A stretch of DNA of 64,000 nucleotides from Pempheris klunzingeri (Eukaryota; Chordata; Actinopteri; Acropomatiformes; Pempheridae), in contig NC_092020.1 of NCBI RefSeq assembly GCF_042242105.1, positions 16,026,788-16,090,787 on the forward strand. Reading direction: 5' to 3'. Positions 1-10,375 of this stretch are shown piece by piece. The first letter of the stretch is position 1. Each line of letters begins with the position of its first letter. The notes under the pieces were generated by a model that saw nothing but the letters and a program-made list of their open reading frames with translations, did no database searches and was not told where the DNA came from. Position numbers and translations under genes: made by a program.

Positions 1-296
1 ATCTGGTTCTACCTAGTTGATAATAATATTTATCTAAGTTGTACTTAAAAAAAGTGCCATTATCCATGATCAAAATTGTGTCGTCAATCAGACTTTAAGT
101 CCATCTCTGAAGTAAAATGACCAAAATACATGGTTCTTTATAAATTAAACTATCCAAAATCTATCACACACTTTATGTCAGCACCTCAGTAGTGTGAATA
201 TACAAATATGTTTTACAATATTTTGTCATACTCATCAATGTTGAGAGGAACAGCAGCATGTAAGTAATACCCAAAAACCAACATGGCTGCTTGTAC

Positions 297-458
297 CTTC
301 ACAGTCTGTTTTTCGAGGCTAGTCTGGATGTTGTCCAGCTGCCACTGTTTCTGCTTGTTTTCTCTGGACAGTCGCTCCTGATGGACCTGCAGCTCCTTGA
401 CCTTTTGCAGGACTCGTCCAGACAGCCCCACCGTCCAGTCCTCCTCAGCCCAGCTCAT
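297..458 (-). CDS. cenpf: CENPF (mitosin) first coding exon, N-terminal 54 residues; gene continues off the left edge
   Basis: CENPF is a very large coiled-coil protein of the nuclear matrix, outer kinetochore and nuclear envelope in G2/M. Reading down from ATG at 458-456 gives MSWAEEDWTVGLSGRVLQ and then a Q/K/E-rich helix. This lines up with the human start MSWALEEWKEGLPTRALQ and with the following QRQFQLDSLEAALQKQ segment (here QKQWQLDNIQTSLEKQ). The exon ends in phase 0 at 297 with donor AAG|GTACAA, at the point where the human coiled coil goes on. A 3' splice site (ttag before 474) sits just upstream of the start, so this is exon 2 or later. The remaining exons must lie left of position 1. 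An in-frame ORF extends upstream to 503, but it crosses the acceptor, so the MSWAEE start is preferred. The family call rests on about 50 residues. Confidence 0.85.
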
Positions 459-566
459 CTCCCTCTGCCTGGGCCTAACAGGGTGGGAAAATAACGTCAG
501 CACAACAGGTCAAGCGCAAGTTAATTTTCACTTCTGGATTTTTAGTTTGCCTGCATTACAAGACAC

Positions 567-856
567 TAGAGCTGCAACAATTGGTCGATTAATCGATTAG
601 TTGTCAACTATTACATTAATCACTAACTATTCTGATTGTCATTTCTGGTTTCTTTATTCCTCTACGACAGTAGACTGAATATCTCAGTTTTGTGGACTAA
701 ACAAGGCATTTGAATCATCACCTTGGGTTTTGGGAAACAGCGATCAACATTTATCACCATTTTCTGACATTTTATTGACCAAACAACTAATTGATTTATG
801 ATGGACATGATCAAGAGATTAATTGCTAATGAAAATAATTGTCAGTTGCAGTCCTA
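567..856. repeat. Teleost inverted-repeat element (GCTGCAAC family), copy 1
   Basis: The segment begins TAGAGCTGCAACAATTGG and ends in the inverted motif GTTGCAGTCCTA, with AT-rich arms holding GATTAATCGATTA-type motifs. I recognise this from memory as a short non-autonomous DNA element abundant in percomorph genomes, possibly hAT-related. No coding capacity. Diverged copies occur at 1.7, 17.2, 36.1, 38.9 and 50 kb. It lies between the inferred noncoding exon 1 and the first coding exon of cenpf. Confidence 0.65.
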
Positions 857-1727
857 TAAGATACCCTGGTGACAACAATCCCTTTCTATTTTAAGGACAA
901 CTTAGTTCCTGAGAAGTTAAGGTGGCTGATCGTGTTTGGCATCCATGAGACAGACAATGTGCCAGCTGACCTCTCCTATTCCAGCTCGACAGATCCAGAA
1001 TCAGACAGCTCCTGGAGGCATAGGAGCCAGTAGCTGGAGTGACGAAACCAGCAACACACAGAGTCTGAAACAAAGAGGAAGTACAGGCCTGTTAAATAAG
1101 GTGCAGGTAGTTCTATGTCAAACTGTGTTGCGACAGAGGATCCAGTCCATACTGCATGTATCTAAACATGCTTCAATCATCTGTGCCTGTAGCTGTGTGA
1201 CTGTGTAGCTCTGTCTTGAATATGTTATGTTGCTAAGGCTTTGGTCCCTGAGGGAGACACTGGTTGTCACCGCTGGGCAGCTGTGACTCAGTGTTTTCCA
1301 ACACAGACCGCCTGCATGTTCCAAGAGCACTTCCAAGTTGAAAATAAATCCTTTTTCTCTCAAACTTCTGCAGTTAAATCTACAAACACTGTATTAACAC
1401 CAACAAATATAAAGTAGTGTTAAAAACGAGTGTGTCGGAATGAAGAAAAGCCTGATTAAAAATGATTGCCTGACCAAACCTGTAGAGGTTAATTCTGAAC
1501 TAAGTTTTGACATGCACTCCAGCCTCAAGGCCATTAACACCATAAATCCAGTCATATGGTTTCTGTCAGAGCTCACAGGTTGTTGTGACTGTTTAGCTGT
1601 TCATTAAAACAAGAATGGCAGAAATCCTCACCCGGGTGGGTGTGATTTCATTAGGTTAACATGCTAACCCTTGCATTAATGAAAACAGTTAACGGTTAAT
1701 GAGATGGTTAACGAGCTGCATTTGATA
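857..1727. other. cenpf intron 1, no recognised feature
   Basis: Only short, unsupported ORFs on both strands. No splice-bounded coding exon, RNA gene or named repeat could be recognised. Confidence 0.4.
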
Positions 1728-2014
1728 AAGGGCTGCAACTACCAATTTTCATCAGTGATTGATTTATCAATTCTTTTAATTGTTTAATTCAGAAAATACT
1801 GAAAAAAACTTTCCAAGCTGACAATATTATATATTGAGAATATTAGTCCAAAACCCAAATGCATTTAATTTACAACAATATAACAAAGAGAAAAACAGCA
1901 AATCCTCTCATTTGAATAGTTGGATGTCTACAGAAAGTTTGGCATTTTTCCTGGACAACTAAGTTATCAGTTGTGAAATTGTAGCCAATTAATTTTCTAG
2001 ATGTTTCAGCTCTT
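1728..2014. repeat. Teleost inverted-repeat element (GCTGCAAC family), copy 2
   Basis: The segment starts AGGGCTGCAACTACC and ends TTTCAGCTCTT. The same internal landmarks as copy 1 are present in diverged form (a conversion to CCAAAACCC, a CATTTGAATAGTTGG-like stretch and a TTAATTTTCTAGA end). Termini are worn, suggesting an old insertion. Confidence 0.5.
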
Positions 2015-2943
2015 GTTTAAAGAAAATATTTTAAAATATTGAAAAAATACAACATGAGGCAAAACTCTGAAGCACATACTATGTACTTGTAACATCTCTC
2101 GTTGAATCCTGGTGGCTGGTGACCTTTGTTAAGTGTAACACTCCTCCCTGCTCATTTCCCATGTTTCCTGTTTATCTACTGTACATTTTGAAATAAAAGG
2201 AAAGATGCCAAAAAAATTATCTTAAAAAAACAAACATCTGACCAAAGAGACAGTAAGAAAAAGGCTAGCAGAATCAATCATATGTACATTCAATAGTTCT
2301 TTTTCCCCAAACAACCAGACAAAGTGGAAGGTCTTACAGACACCCTAAATAATCACACTGTAAAGGGAAAGACAAACATGTGATTTTGTTCAAGATGCAG
2401 ACCACAATGGATTACAACATAAAACATGTCCACTCCATTGAATAATACCATCTGACACAATTGCTTTGAAGGTAGGAGGATTCAAACCCCCAATAAATAA
2501 AAGTAATAGGTAGATGTATATTACATGACAGCAATTGCAGCTGTGCTGCAGTACTAACTAGCTTTAGTATTTTGACCATTGCAGTCTGTCGCCTTTAGGC
2601 AAACTAAATAAAGAAACTAATCGTCCCTTCTGACTAAATGTCCACTAAGCAGGAGCAGGTTGAGGTTAGCAGACAGAGGAGGCACAGCTCCAGGAGTTGG
2701 ACCCTGGCCTGTGCTGCACCAAAGTCTGGTCACGAGGTTCAGGCTGAACAGGAGACAACTGACAACTACCAAAAAGTTGAACTTCAACTCAACATCCACC
2801 ATGAACACCTTAAGTGAGTTAGGCCAGAACCGCACCGAGCTGAGTGTGACTTTAATGTCGTCTGTTGGTTCAGCGGTGACTGACTCACTGACAACTAACC
2901 TAGCAAAGATGCTACAAGCTAGCCCCGCGGTAAAGCTACTTAC
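2015..2943. other. cenpf intron 1 continued, no recognised feature
   Basis: AT-rich until about 2600, then more balanced towards the promoter. Two overlapping ORFs on opposite strands between 2617 and 3055 have no family resemblance and sit across the inferred exon 1 donor, so they are not called. Confidence 0.35.
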
Positions 2944-3285
2944 CATTCACTTTGGGCAATTACAAAGGGCGCCAGCCGCCAGGGAGGCTCTGATAACCCG
3001 CCGATTAACACCAGCGAACCGTGTCCAGGTCTTCACTGTCAGAGGAGCGGTTTGACCGGAGCTGACAGCCGACACTGACTAACACTAGCTGACACTAAGT
3101 GGCCGTTTTCATGTCTGGGACAATACACCGTGCGTCTCGTGCAGCTGACAAGCCAACAGATAGGGAGCCGTTGTGGCACGAGGCGGGCGGAGCGGGGGTT
3201 AGTGACGTAGCAGGGTGATGTTTGGGATGGGTCCTCGCGCGGGTGTGATCCTCTGGTGACCTCTAGCGACAAGATGGCGACGCGA
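2944..3285 (-). promoter_or_regulatory. cenpf: Likely cenpf promoter and noncoding exon 1
   Basis: On the minus strand a strong donor, AATG|GTAAGT, ends an exon at 2944 that can join the acceptor at 474 just before the CENPF start. Upstream of it (3050-3285) the DNA becomes GC- and CpG-rich, with GC-box-like runs near 3184, a TGACGT half-site near 3203 and a CAAGATGGCG motif at 3270-3279 that matches the YY1 consensus. No TATA box is apparent. The transcription start is inferred, not seen. The promoter could also serve an unrecognised plus-strand transcript. Confidence 0.45.
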
Positions 3286-3796
3286 CCACAACATGACAGC
3301 AACATGACCGCAACATGACCGTAACAGGACAACAACATGACAGCAACATGACCGCAACATGACAGTAACATGACAACAACATGACAACAACACAACAACA
3401 ACAACCCGACAGCAACTTGACAGCAACATGACAACAACATGACAGTAACATGACAGCAACATGACAACAATATGACAGTAACACGACAACAACATGATAG
3501 CAACATGACAACAACATGACAGCAACATGACCGCAACATGACAGTAACAGGACAACAACATGACAACAACATGACAGCAACATGACAGTAACAGGACAAC
3601 AACATGACAGCAAGACAGCAACAACATGGCAACATGACAATAACACGACAACAACACGACAGCAACTTGACAGCAACATGACAACAACACAACAGCAACA
3701 TGACAACAACACGACAATAACATGACAGCAACATGACAACAGCATGATAGCAACATGACAACAACATGACAACATGACAGTAACATCACAGCAGCA
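3286..3796. repeat. 12-nt minisatellite (AACATGACARCA units), about 500 bp
   Basis: Roughly forty imperfect copies of a unit close to AACATGACAGCA (variants ACAACA, CCGCA, AGTAACA). The unit length is a multiple of three and the minus-strand unit has no stop codon, so all three minus frames stay open for 170-242 codons giving Met/Leu/Ser/Cys/Val repeats. These ORFs are a product of the repeat, not genes. Strong strand asymmetry: A/C-rich on plus, T/G-rich on minus. It sits directly upstream of the inferred cenpf promoter. Confidence 0.9.
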
Positions 3797-4574
3797 CCTT
3801 CAAATACACACACATCTTTATTTATTTATGTATATATACACACATATTTTAATCTTATTTATATACATAGGAGAAGTGTTTAGAAGAAATGGTCAAATAC
3901 TTTAAGCAGACAGAGACAAAAATTATCATTTATCATTGGCGTAACAGAAGGACTATAATTTCCCTTGTAATGGTCCCCAGAGTGACCATCAGGTTATGGT
4001 AGTTTGAAAAAATCAGTGACTCCACCTACTAGTTTTTTGCTTGTTTTTTGTTTGTTTGATTGTGGTTTCTGTTTTCTTTGAGAGAGAGAGATTTCAACCT
4101 CTGGAAAAAAACTAATAAGTGGACCATGTGGACCACGCTGTTGTGAATTGGCGCTATATAAATAAATAAAGATTTTTAAAAAAGTAATTTTTTGTTTGTT
4201 TTGTCATTTCCAGATTCCACACTCAGTGTTTTATAGTGATTTGATTAACCATAATTTTCTTTGGTAATATTAGAGTGGGCACCACCATAAGCCTTAAGGC
4301 AGGTTTGCCACTGGAAATTGATGGCCCGGCTTGAGTGTCCCTGAGTGAAAATCTAGTTTTATTTTCCATTTTCAATTCCATTTCCATTATTTTTGCTGCG
4401 ACTGTGCATACATGGTGCATATTCCTGGATTACATTGTGAACTTACATCAGTGAATTTTTTCATTTAAAAGCTTTGGCATAGGAATGCTAGACAGAAAGA
4501 AAGTGAGCTTATTAAGTTTTTAACTACCAGGTTACAAGTCCAATTTCATTCAGAAAAGTGAGATTCCATCAATT
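3797..4574. other. Intergenic, no recognised feature
   Basis: AT-rich DNA with a short T/A-rich tail near 3810-3870 and a TTTGTTTGTT-rich stretch near 4040. Nothing coding recognised on either strand. Confidence 0.4.
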
Positions 4575-5012
4575 AAGTAAGGTTATTATAATTAACTAAA
4601 ACTAGGTGTGAAATATTTTAGTTACCTGAAATGATAATAAGACCTAGACAAAAAAAAACAAGAATTAACTGAAACTGAATATTGTGTACTTAAAAAACCA
4701 ACTAAAATGAAAAGAAAAATATATAGGAAATTGCTTTAGTTTTAGTTTTTGTCATTTTGGTAAAACATGTCAGCACAATCAACACGAGGAGGCATATGTT
4801 TACTGAGACCAGGATGTCTTCATAACTGGGAGTGAGCTGCTTTCACAGTGTGGTGTTTGTATTGTAATACCTATTCTGAACCTCTTAAATCTGCCCCTAA
4901 CAAATACCCCCCATGCTTTAATAAAAAAACAACCAAAACTAATACTGAAATTAAAACTAACTAAAACTAAACAGTTTTATGTTGTAAGAGCTAAACTGAA
5001 ATAAACAAACTT
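4575..5012. repeat. AACTAAAACTAA-type inverted-repeat element
   Basis: Left end GGTTATTATAATTAACTAAA and right side with AACTAACTAAAACTAAAC runs. Both sides are rich in ACTAAAACTAA or its complement TTTAGTTTTAGT (around 4735). The pattern matches a palindromic teleost element remembered as having GGTTATTATAGTTAACTAAAAC termini. Boundaries are approximate. Confidence 0.45.
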
Positions 5013-7152
5013 GAATAGTAAACCACCTGCTTATTAATCTACTTTTCTTCCATTAGCCTCCTTTAGACTGTCTGTATCTGAGTGACCTGGTCTACGCATT
5101 AATCCTTTGGGTGATGCCACACAGAGACTATGACGTGATGTCTCAAATTTGTGCGATTAAAAGCACACTCTCATGAGCAATCATACTGGATAGTTACACA
5201 CACACATATTGATGAGGTGGCTGATTGTGAATAATGGACTGGCCTCACTTTACTGTCCCACAAGGTAATGTTTTGGGTCCTCTTGTCTTTTGACTGTATG
5301 TGAAAGTTTTATGGGACATTTATTTTCCAGATGATTGTGCTTTAATGTCTCATAAAGACAAAACCTGAAGAGTCTCTTAGTAAGTCTTTTTAAAATGTAG
5401 GGATTTGGCTATACAATATCCCTCCACCTTTAAAAGACAGAAAATATCTTCTTTATTTGTGAAAACAATATCTATATGGTGAGCAAAAGACGAGCCCAGT
5501 GACTTAGCCAATAAAGTCTTATTCTTAGATATGGTTCACTACACATATCCTTGCTGAAACTCTGGTTTAAGATCACTTTGACAATGCTGCCACCTTCTGG
5601 TATGGCAGAAGTTACAAATAGAACAACAAAAAAACAAGAATGAGAGTATTTTCAAATTTCATCCATATACACATTTTGAATCTGACTGCTACAGTGTTAA
5701 GATGCTCAATGTTAAGAAGAGGGTCAGCTTTATTACAGTAAAATGTTGCTGACCTAGAAAATAATTAAACACGTATGTAAGGTTTCTCTGACAGAAGACA
5801 CTAACGGCTTTTCCACATGATGTAATTCAACAAATTATACACGGTTTCATAAAAAAAATAAATGCAACTTCTTCATTCTGCTGCAGTACAATGAAATAAG
5901 CTCACTTTAAGTGCATCTTCAAAGTGCCCTTTAAATGATGGTTTGTAAGATCTGTATGTGTGTTGTACTGTACATATGTTTGACTGGTGTTACTGTTTCG
6001 TGGCATGTTGTTTGTTGGATTTTGTAGGACCACAATGGGAATAATCCGTCAGACTTCACTGGCTTTTCCTTTGTTCCTTATGATTGTAGCTGCTATTTTG
6101 TAGAATTCTAGTATTTCTAATCATCAAATACATTAAATTAATCAATCAATGCTGGTGGAACACTGATAGTAATACACAACCATTCCTGTTTGTTTGCAGC
6201 AGTAACAGTATCCACTGCAAGCAACTGTAATTAGATTATAACGGTAACTGCAAACACTCATTCTTCCAGGTAGGCTCTGGATTTGAATGTAATCTGGGAT
6301 TTGGCGGTTCAGTGCTGAGTGGTGCGGAAACCCAGGAACTACCCTGCAGTTACCCTACATACAATACTGTGTGCTGGTTAATGGAACAGACAGAGAGTGT
6401 GAGAAAGAGAGATTATATAGATAGTTATGTAATCTTAGTGTAATGCTTGGCCATAACTATCTGGTAATTATAGGTGTGCCTGAGGGACTATTGTCTGCAA
6501 ACTGGGAGACCATTTTTCAGACGTACACTGTTATTTTCAAAGACTGTGCTGGGTGTAATTGTAATAACAGTCTGAAACCAGACAGTATGCCTTCATTGTG
6601 GAAGTGGTTTGGATTACCTTTGAGCAAGACCAGCCTGCTTGTATGTATGAGGTGAAACCTACTTTACAGCCTGCTGTGTAAAAAGGAAATGAAATTGTGA
6701 AACACATTCAAAAGAGAAGTGGTTAAAATTAAATGAAAAAAACTGAATTAGTCAACAATCCCATGCTATTATATAAACACCCCACCTGAAGTCTGTCAGT
6801 CACACGCACAAACACACTCTCCTGGCCCAGGTGTACGCTCATGTATGGTAAGCTCATCTCGTCACTCGCTCTTTATTAATACAGGATTACATTTATTCTC
6901 AATCCCAAACTCACACACACACTCCACGGGCTCCTCCCAAAAGTACACGTACTGTCTGCCAGGACCGTCAAAGGTAGCAAGGCAGTCAGGTAGCTGTGTG
7001 CCGCCAGCTGTAGCCAGAGGAGTTTCTCCCTTTTTGTATGTCACAAGCCCGTGGAGGCCTGCTGCTCATTTGGCTGCTGACAGGTGCTTTACTGGACAAC
7101 AGGTGGGTTTCTGTCAGACAAGGATACACTGCAGCTTTGTAAATCCAGTTTC
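5013..7152. other. Intergenic region upstream of rd3
   Basis: Mostly anonymous AT-rich sequence. From about 6780 it becomes more complex. Good donor sites at 6847 (TATG|GTAAGC) and 7159 (GAAG|GTAAGA) could mark 5' exons of rd3. The second is preceded by an ATG (7153) that would splice in frame to the coding exon at 7651. Confidence 0.35.
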
Positions 7153-7650
7153 ATGAAGGTAAGACAACAATTAAACTTCAATGATAGCATTTAAGTTTTC
7201 TTAAGAAAACATGGTTTGTATATGAGTTGCTTTCCATTCACATGTGCACTACTATTCATATCGTGAGTAATGTTATATTTGACTAGACTTCACACTGATA
7301 TGACTTATCATTATGGCATGACGATTATACACAATATTTTTGTACATAATATTTCTGAGGTTTCTGTCTGAGTGTGGAAGCTTAAAGTTTTTACAATGAC
7401 TATAATTAAATCCCAACATCCAAGGTGAAAAAAAGTCCTCTACACACTGACTGCTGAGGTGATTTGTTAATGGTCTCCAAAAGTATCTGTGACCCTTTGC
7501 TTTCTCTTTACTCTCCAACATAATTATTATAAAATACCACAGACTCAAATATGAACTTACTTTAAGTTAGATATGTTGAATGCCACATCCAGTTATCTTT
7601 CTTAAGCTATGGCATAACTCTCATAACTAAATTCTGTCCTCCCTTTCCAG

Positions 7651-9173
7651 ATGTTTCCTTGGTCCGCTGTTTTCTCCCTTGAGCCCAAAGTGCCCGGCCA
7701 GCGCACCACTGAGGAGCTGGTCACCAACACTCTGATGCTGGAGTTGGGGGCCATGGTGAAGCGCACTGAACGCATCCGTTTGGAGCGGGCAACAGAGGGT
7801 CGTCGTCGCCGTCGCAGCTCCTCTTCCACAGCTGACTACAGCTGGCTGGCCACCACCCCAACCCCACAGCCCTTCGAGCTGACGCCCAATGACCTGCTGG
7901 ACCTGCAGGACCTCTGTGCCAAGATCCCTCCTGCACAGTGTGGCCCTGCAATCGTCAGGTGAGAAAGACAGGAATACATATTGTAGAAACAAACTGGCAA
8001 AAACAGAGACTGAGTTACTGAACTTGAAAGTGGGAAAGTGTGAGCCAGATTAAAACAAAGAGTGAGATATAGAGCCAGAGACGTGCAAAAAGATTCAAAA
8101 TAATGAGAGACAAAGACATAGGGGAAAAAGAGCTTTAAATGCAGACAGGAACCTGGAATATGAAGCTGAAATAGAGGAAGAGAGAGCTGCAGGGTTTTAA
8201 TCTAATCCCTTTAACACCATTAACTATAACCTGGAAAGTAAGCTGATACTCTCAGATCCCCATGCTTTTCCTAACAGACAACACGCATGAGATCTTAAAA
8301 ATTAATGACAACTCCCCTCAATCTATTTCATTAATTAGGGTTCAAATCAAGAATGAACCTATAGTCATTGTTCCACACATTCAAGTGATTGGCTAATGCT
8401 TGTCCCGTGTGTAAACAACTAATTTGGAAAACTGCTTTTAGTTTTTGAGCTGCGCTCATTTAACATTTTAAGACATACATTAAAACTTTAATTTAATTTA
8501 AATTAAATTGTACCTATGGGCCAATTTAAAACCATGATTACAAACAACTCTTCTCTTGAATTTAACTGTTTTTAACTGGTTCTGATATTTGTTTTCTCAT
8601 TGATTATGTTTTGTATGTATTCATTTCGTTCTAAGTGTATTACTGACATAACTGAAAATGAGGGCATGCCTCAATGATTCCTTGAGATCTAAGGTTGAAT
8701 GAATGAATGAATGAATGAATGAATGAATGAATGAATGAATGAAAATGTGTGTGTTATCTTAGATCAGACTGTTCCTAATAATCAGTTATGCCTCCCACTG
8801 CAGATTCAGGAGGTTGGTGTCACAGATGGAGCCTGAGGTTCACGAGGTTCCCCGGCTGTTTCGCTCAGTGCTACAAGACTGCGTGGACGAGATAAGTGGA
8901 AACGAAGATGTGGAGACACATAACACTGTCATTGAGAAGCAGCAGCGCAGCAAGAGCCTCTCTTTCGATACTTTCCGCAGCAAGTTCCGCACAGGTCAGC
9001 TCTTCAAGATCTCCGGTTCGAAAGGATCCAGGGGGAATCTGCAGCAAGAGGTGGACTGGTCAGATGAGGAGGATGAAGAAGGAGAGGAGAATGCCATCAA
9101 GGCCAGGGCGAGGAAGGGAAGGAGCAGGAGCATGCCAGAGATCAGCCCTCTGGAGCAGAGTGCCCAGGGATGA
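7651..9173 (+). CDS. rd3: RD3 (retinal degeneration 3), guanylate cyclase regulator
   Basis: RD3 binds photoreceptor retinal guanylate cyclases, blocks their premature activation and is needed for their export to outer segments. Two coding exons, 7651-7958 and 8804-9173 (donor CAG|GTGAGA, acceptor CCACTGCAG), give 225 residues; human RD3 has 195. Conserved marks are a TLMLEL helix near residue 28, DYSWLA near 62, a CAKIPPAQCGPAIVRFRR stretch spanning the junction, and PEVHEVPRLFRSVLQD in exon 2. A C-terminal RSRSMPEI matches the human RSWSMPEF. The extra length is an arginine/serine run near residues 50-59 and an acidic stretch (SDEEDEEGEE) in exon 2. The ATG sits directly on the acceptor. 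An upstream exon ending ATGAAG at 7158 would add Met-Lys in frame, so the true start may be two codons earlier. Confidence 0.93.
8696..8743. repeat. (TGAA)n tetranucleotide microsatellite
   Basis: About eleven TGAA units in the single rd3 coding intron, 60 bp upstream of exon 2. Confidence 0.95.
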
Positions 9174-9567
9174 GAGGAGAGAGGGAGAGTCAGGAGTGGC
9201 AGTACAGAGAAGGTGGTGGGAGGGGAGGAGGAACACCTGAAGAGGAGTTCTGGTGGGAGGAGGGGATGGGGGGTGAGGAGTAAGGGAAGGAGGGAAAGGT
9301 GAGCACAAAAAGGAGGTGAAGAGAGAAAGAAAGAAAAGCTGGGGATGTTGAAGAAGGTGGGAAGGTAGCATTCAGTGAGAAAGGGGGCAGAATAGATTTG
9401 AAAAAAAGTCCACAAGTTTTCTCATTCCTAATCAAATCTAGAGAGGGCTTAGAATGATTTCTTGACTTTCAGGAACCCCATCTAATTGCTAATGAGCTCA
9501 AAGTCTTTAGTCCATCCCAAAAGTTTGTTGTGATGATGGGAATGAACTTGTTAAAACATGACAAGAG

Positions 9568-10087
9568 TCTACAGCAATGCTAGCAGCTCTGTGAGGCTGT
9601 GCTTTGAGCTTTACACTAATGTCAGCATGCTAACATGTTTACCATGTCCATCATCTTAGTATAGCATGTTAGCATGCCAACATTTGGTAATTAGCATTAA
9701 ACATAAAGTACAACCAAGGCTGAGGGGAATATGAAGTTTTGCACATATTTGGTCATAAAACAAACTATTGGACTTTTATTTTTTACCTGATGATGGTTCT
9801 AGAAGATCAATCAGAGGATCACAAGTGACTATGGTATGTCCTCTGGGGAACATGAATTTGTGTACCAAATTTCATGATAAACCTATACAGTATTTATTGA
9901 GACAAAAAATCATCCTGATGGTGGTGCTAGAAAAATCAAGAAAAGTCAAGGGAGCACCAAAATCGGTAGGATGCATCATCTGAGGACCATGACTGTCGAT
10001 CCACGCCAATCCATCCAATAGTCGTTGAGGTGTTTCAGTCTGAAATCAAAGTGGTAGAGCCATGACACTAGCATTGCTAAAAACTCA
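9568..10087 (+). repeat. Teleost repeat (GCATGCTAACATG family) in the rd3 3' UTR
   Basis: Signature pieces in order: AGCATGCTAACATGTTTACC, GTTAGCATGCCAACATTTGG, TTAGCATTAAACATAAAGTA, two GATGGTGGTGCTAGA-like blocks, CATGAATTTGTGTACCAAATTTCATG, CCATCCAATAGTCGTTGAGG and a final ACACTAGCATTGCTAAAAA. I recognise this as a dispersed repeat common in percomorph transcripts. A reverse-oriented copy is at 20.4 kb and a partial copy at 28.2 kb. It appears to have inserted inside the rd3 3' untranslated region. Confidence 0.6.
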
Positions 10088-10354
10088 AATGAGCTGCCTG
10101 GGATTTTGTTCAGTAAAATCTTGCTAACATTGCTAACCTTCACATGCTTTCGGGTATCCTTAAAAACAAGCAGCTGATGTAAGGGCTCTCTGAACAACAG
10201 CTCCTATTGAATCATAGAAGTTTCATGAACTGTCCCTTTAAAAACATGTTATGCAACAAACAGGACAGCTCTCTTCTGCAGTGGGGGGCCGTTCAGCTAA
10301 TGCCACTTGTCTGTATATTCTGTAATCTTGTTTTTTATTATATGTATTTGGGGA

Positions 10355-10360
10355 AATAAA
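10355..10360 (+). terminator. rd3: Candidate rd3 polyadenylation signal
   Basis: AATAAA about 1.2 kb after the rd3 stop, followed within 30 nt by TG/T-rich sequence (TGTTGTCATCATTTC). It is the first well-placed hexamer after the 3' UTR repeat. Inferred by position only. Confidence 0.45.
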
Positions 10361-10375
10361 TATGCAATGTTGTCA

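Noticed and set aside
2617-3055. Overlapping ORFs of 109 and 131 codons on opposite strands
   Set aside because: No recognisable motif, and they cross the inferred cenpf exon 1 donor.
3039-3813. Three long overlapping minus-strand ORFs (170-242 codons) of Met/Leu/Ser/Cys/Val repeats
   Set aside because: They are read from a 12-nt minisatellite whose unit lacks stops in every minus frame. No family, no splice context.
8996-9435. Minus-strand ORFs rich in Ser/Pro/Leu/Phe opposite rd3 exon 2 and its 3' UTR
   Set aside because: Shadow of purine-rich coding and UTR sequence. rd3 on the other strand explains the region.
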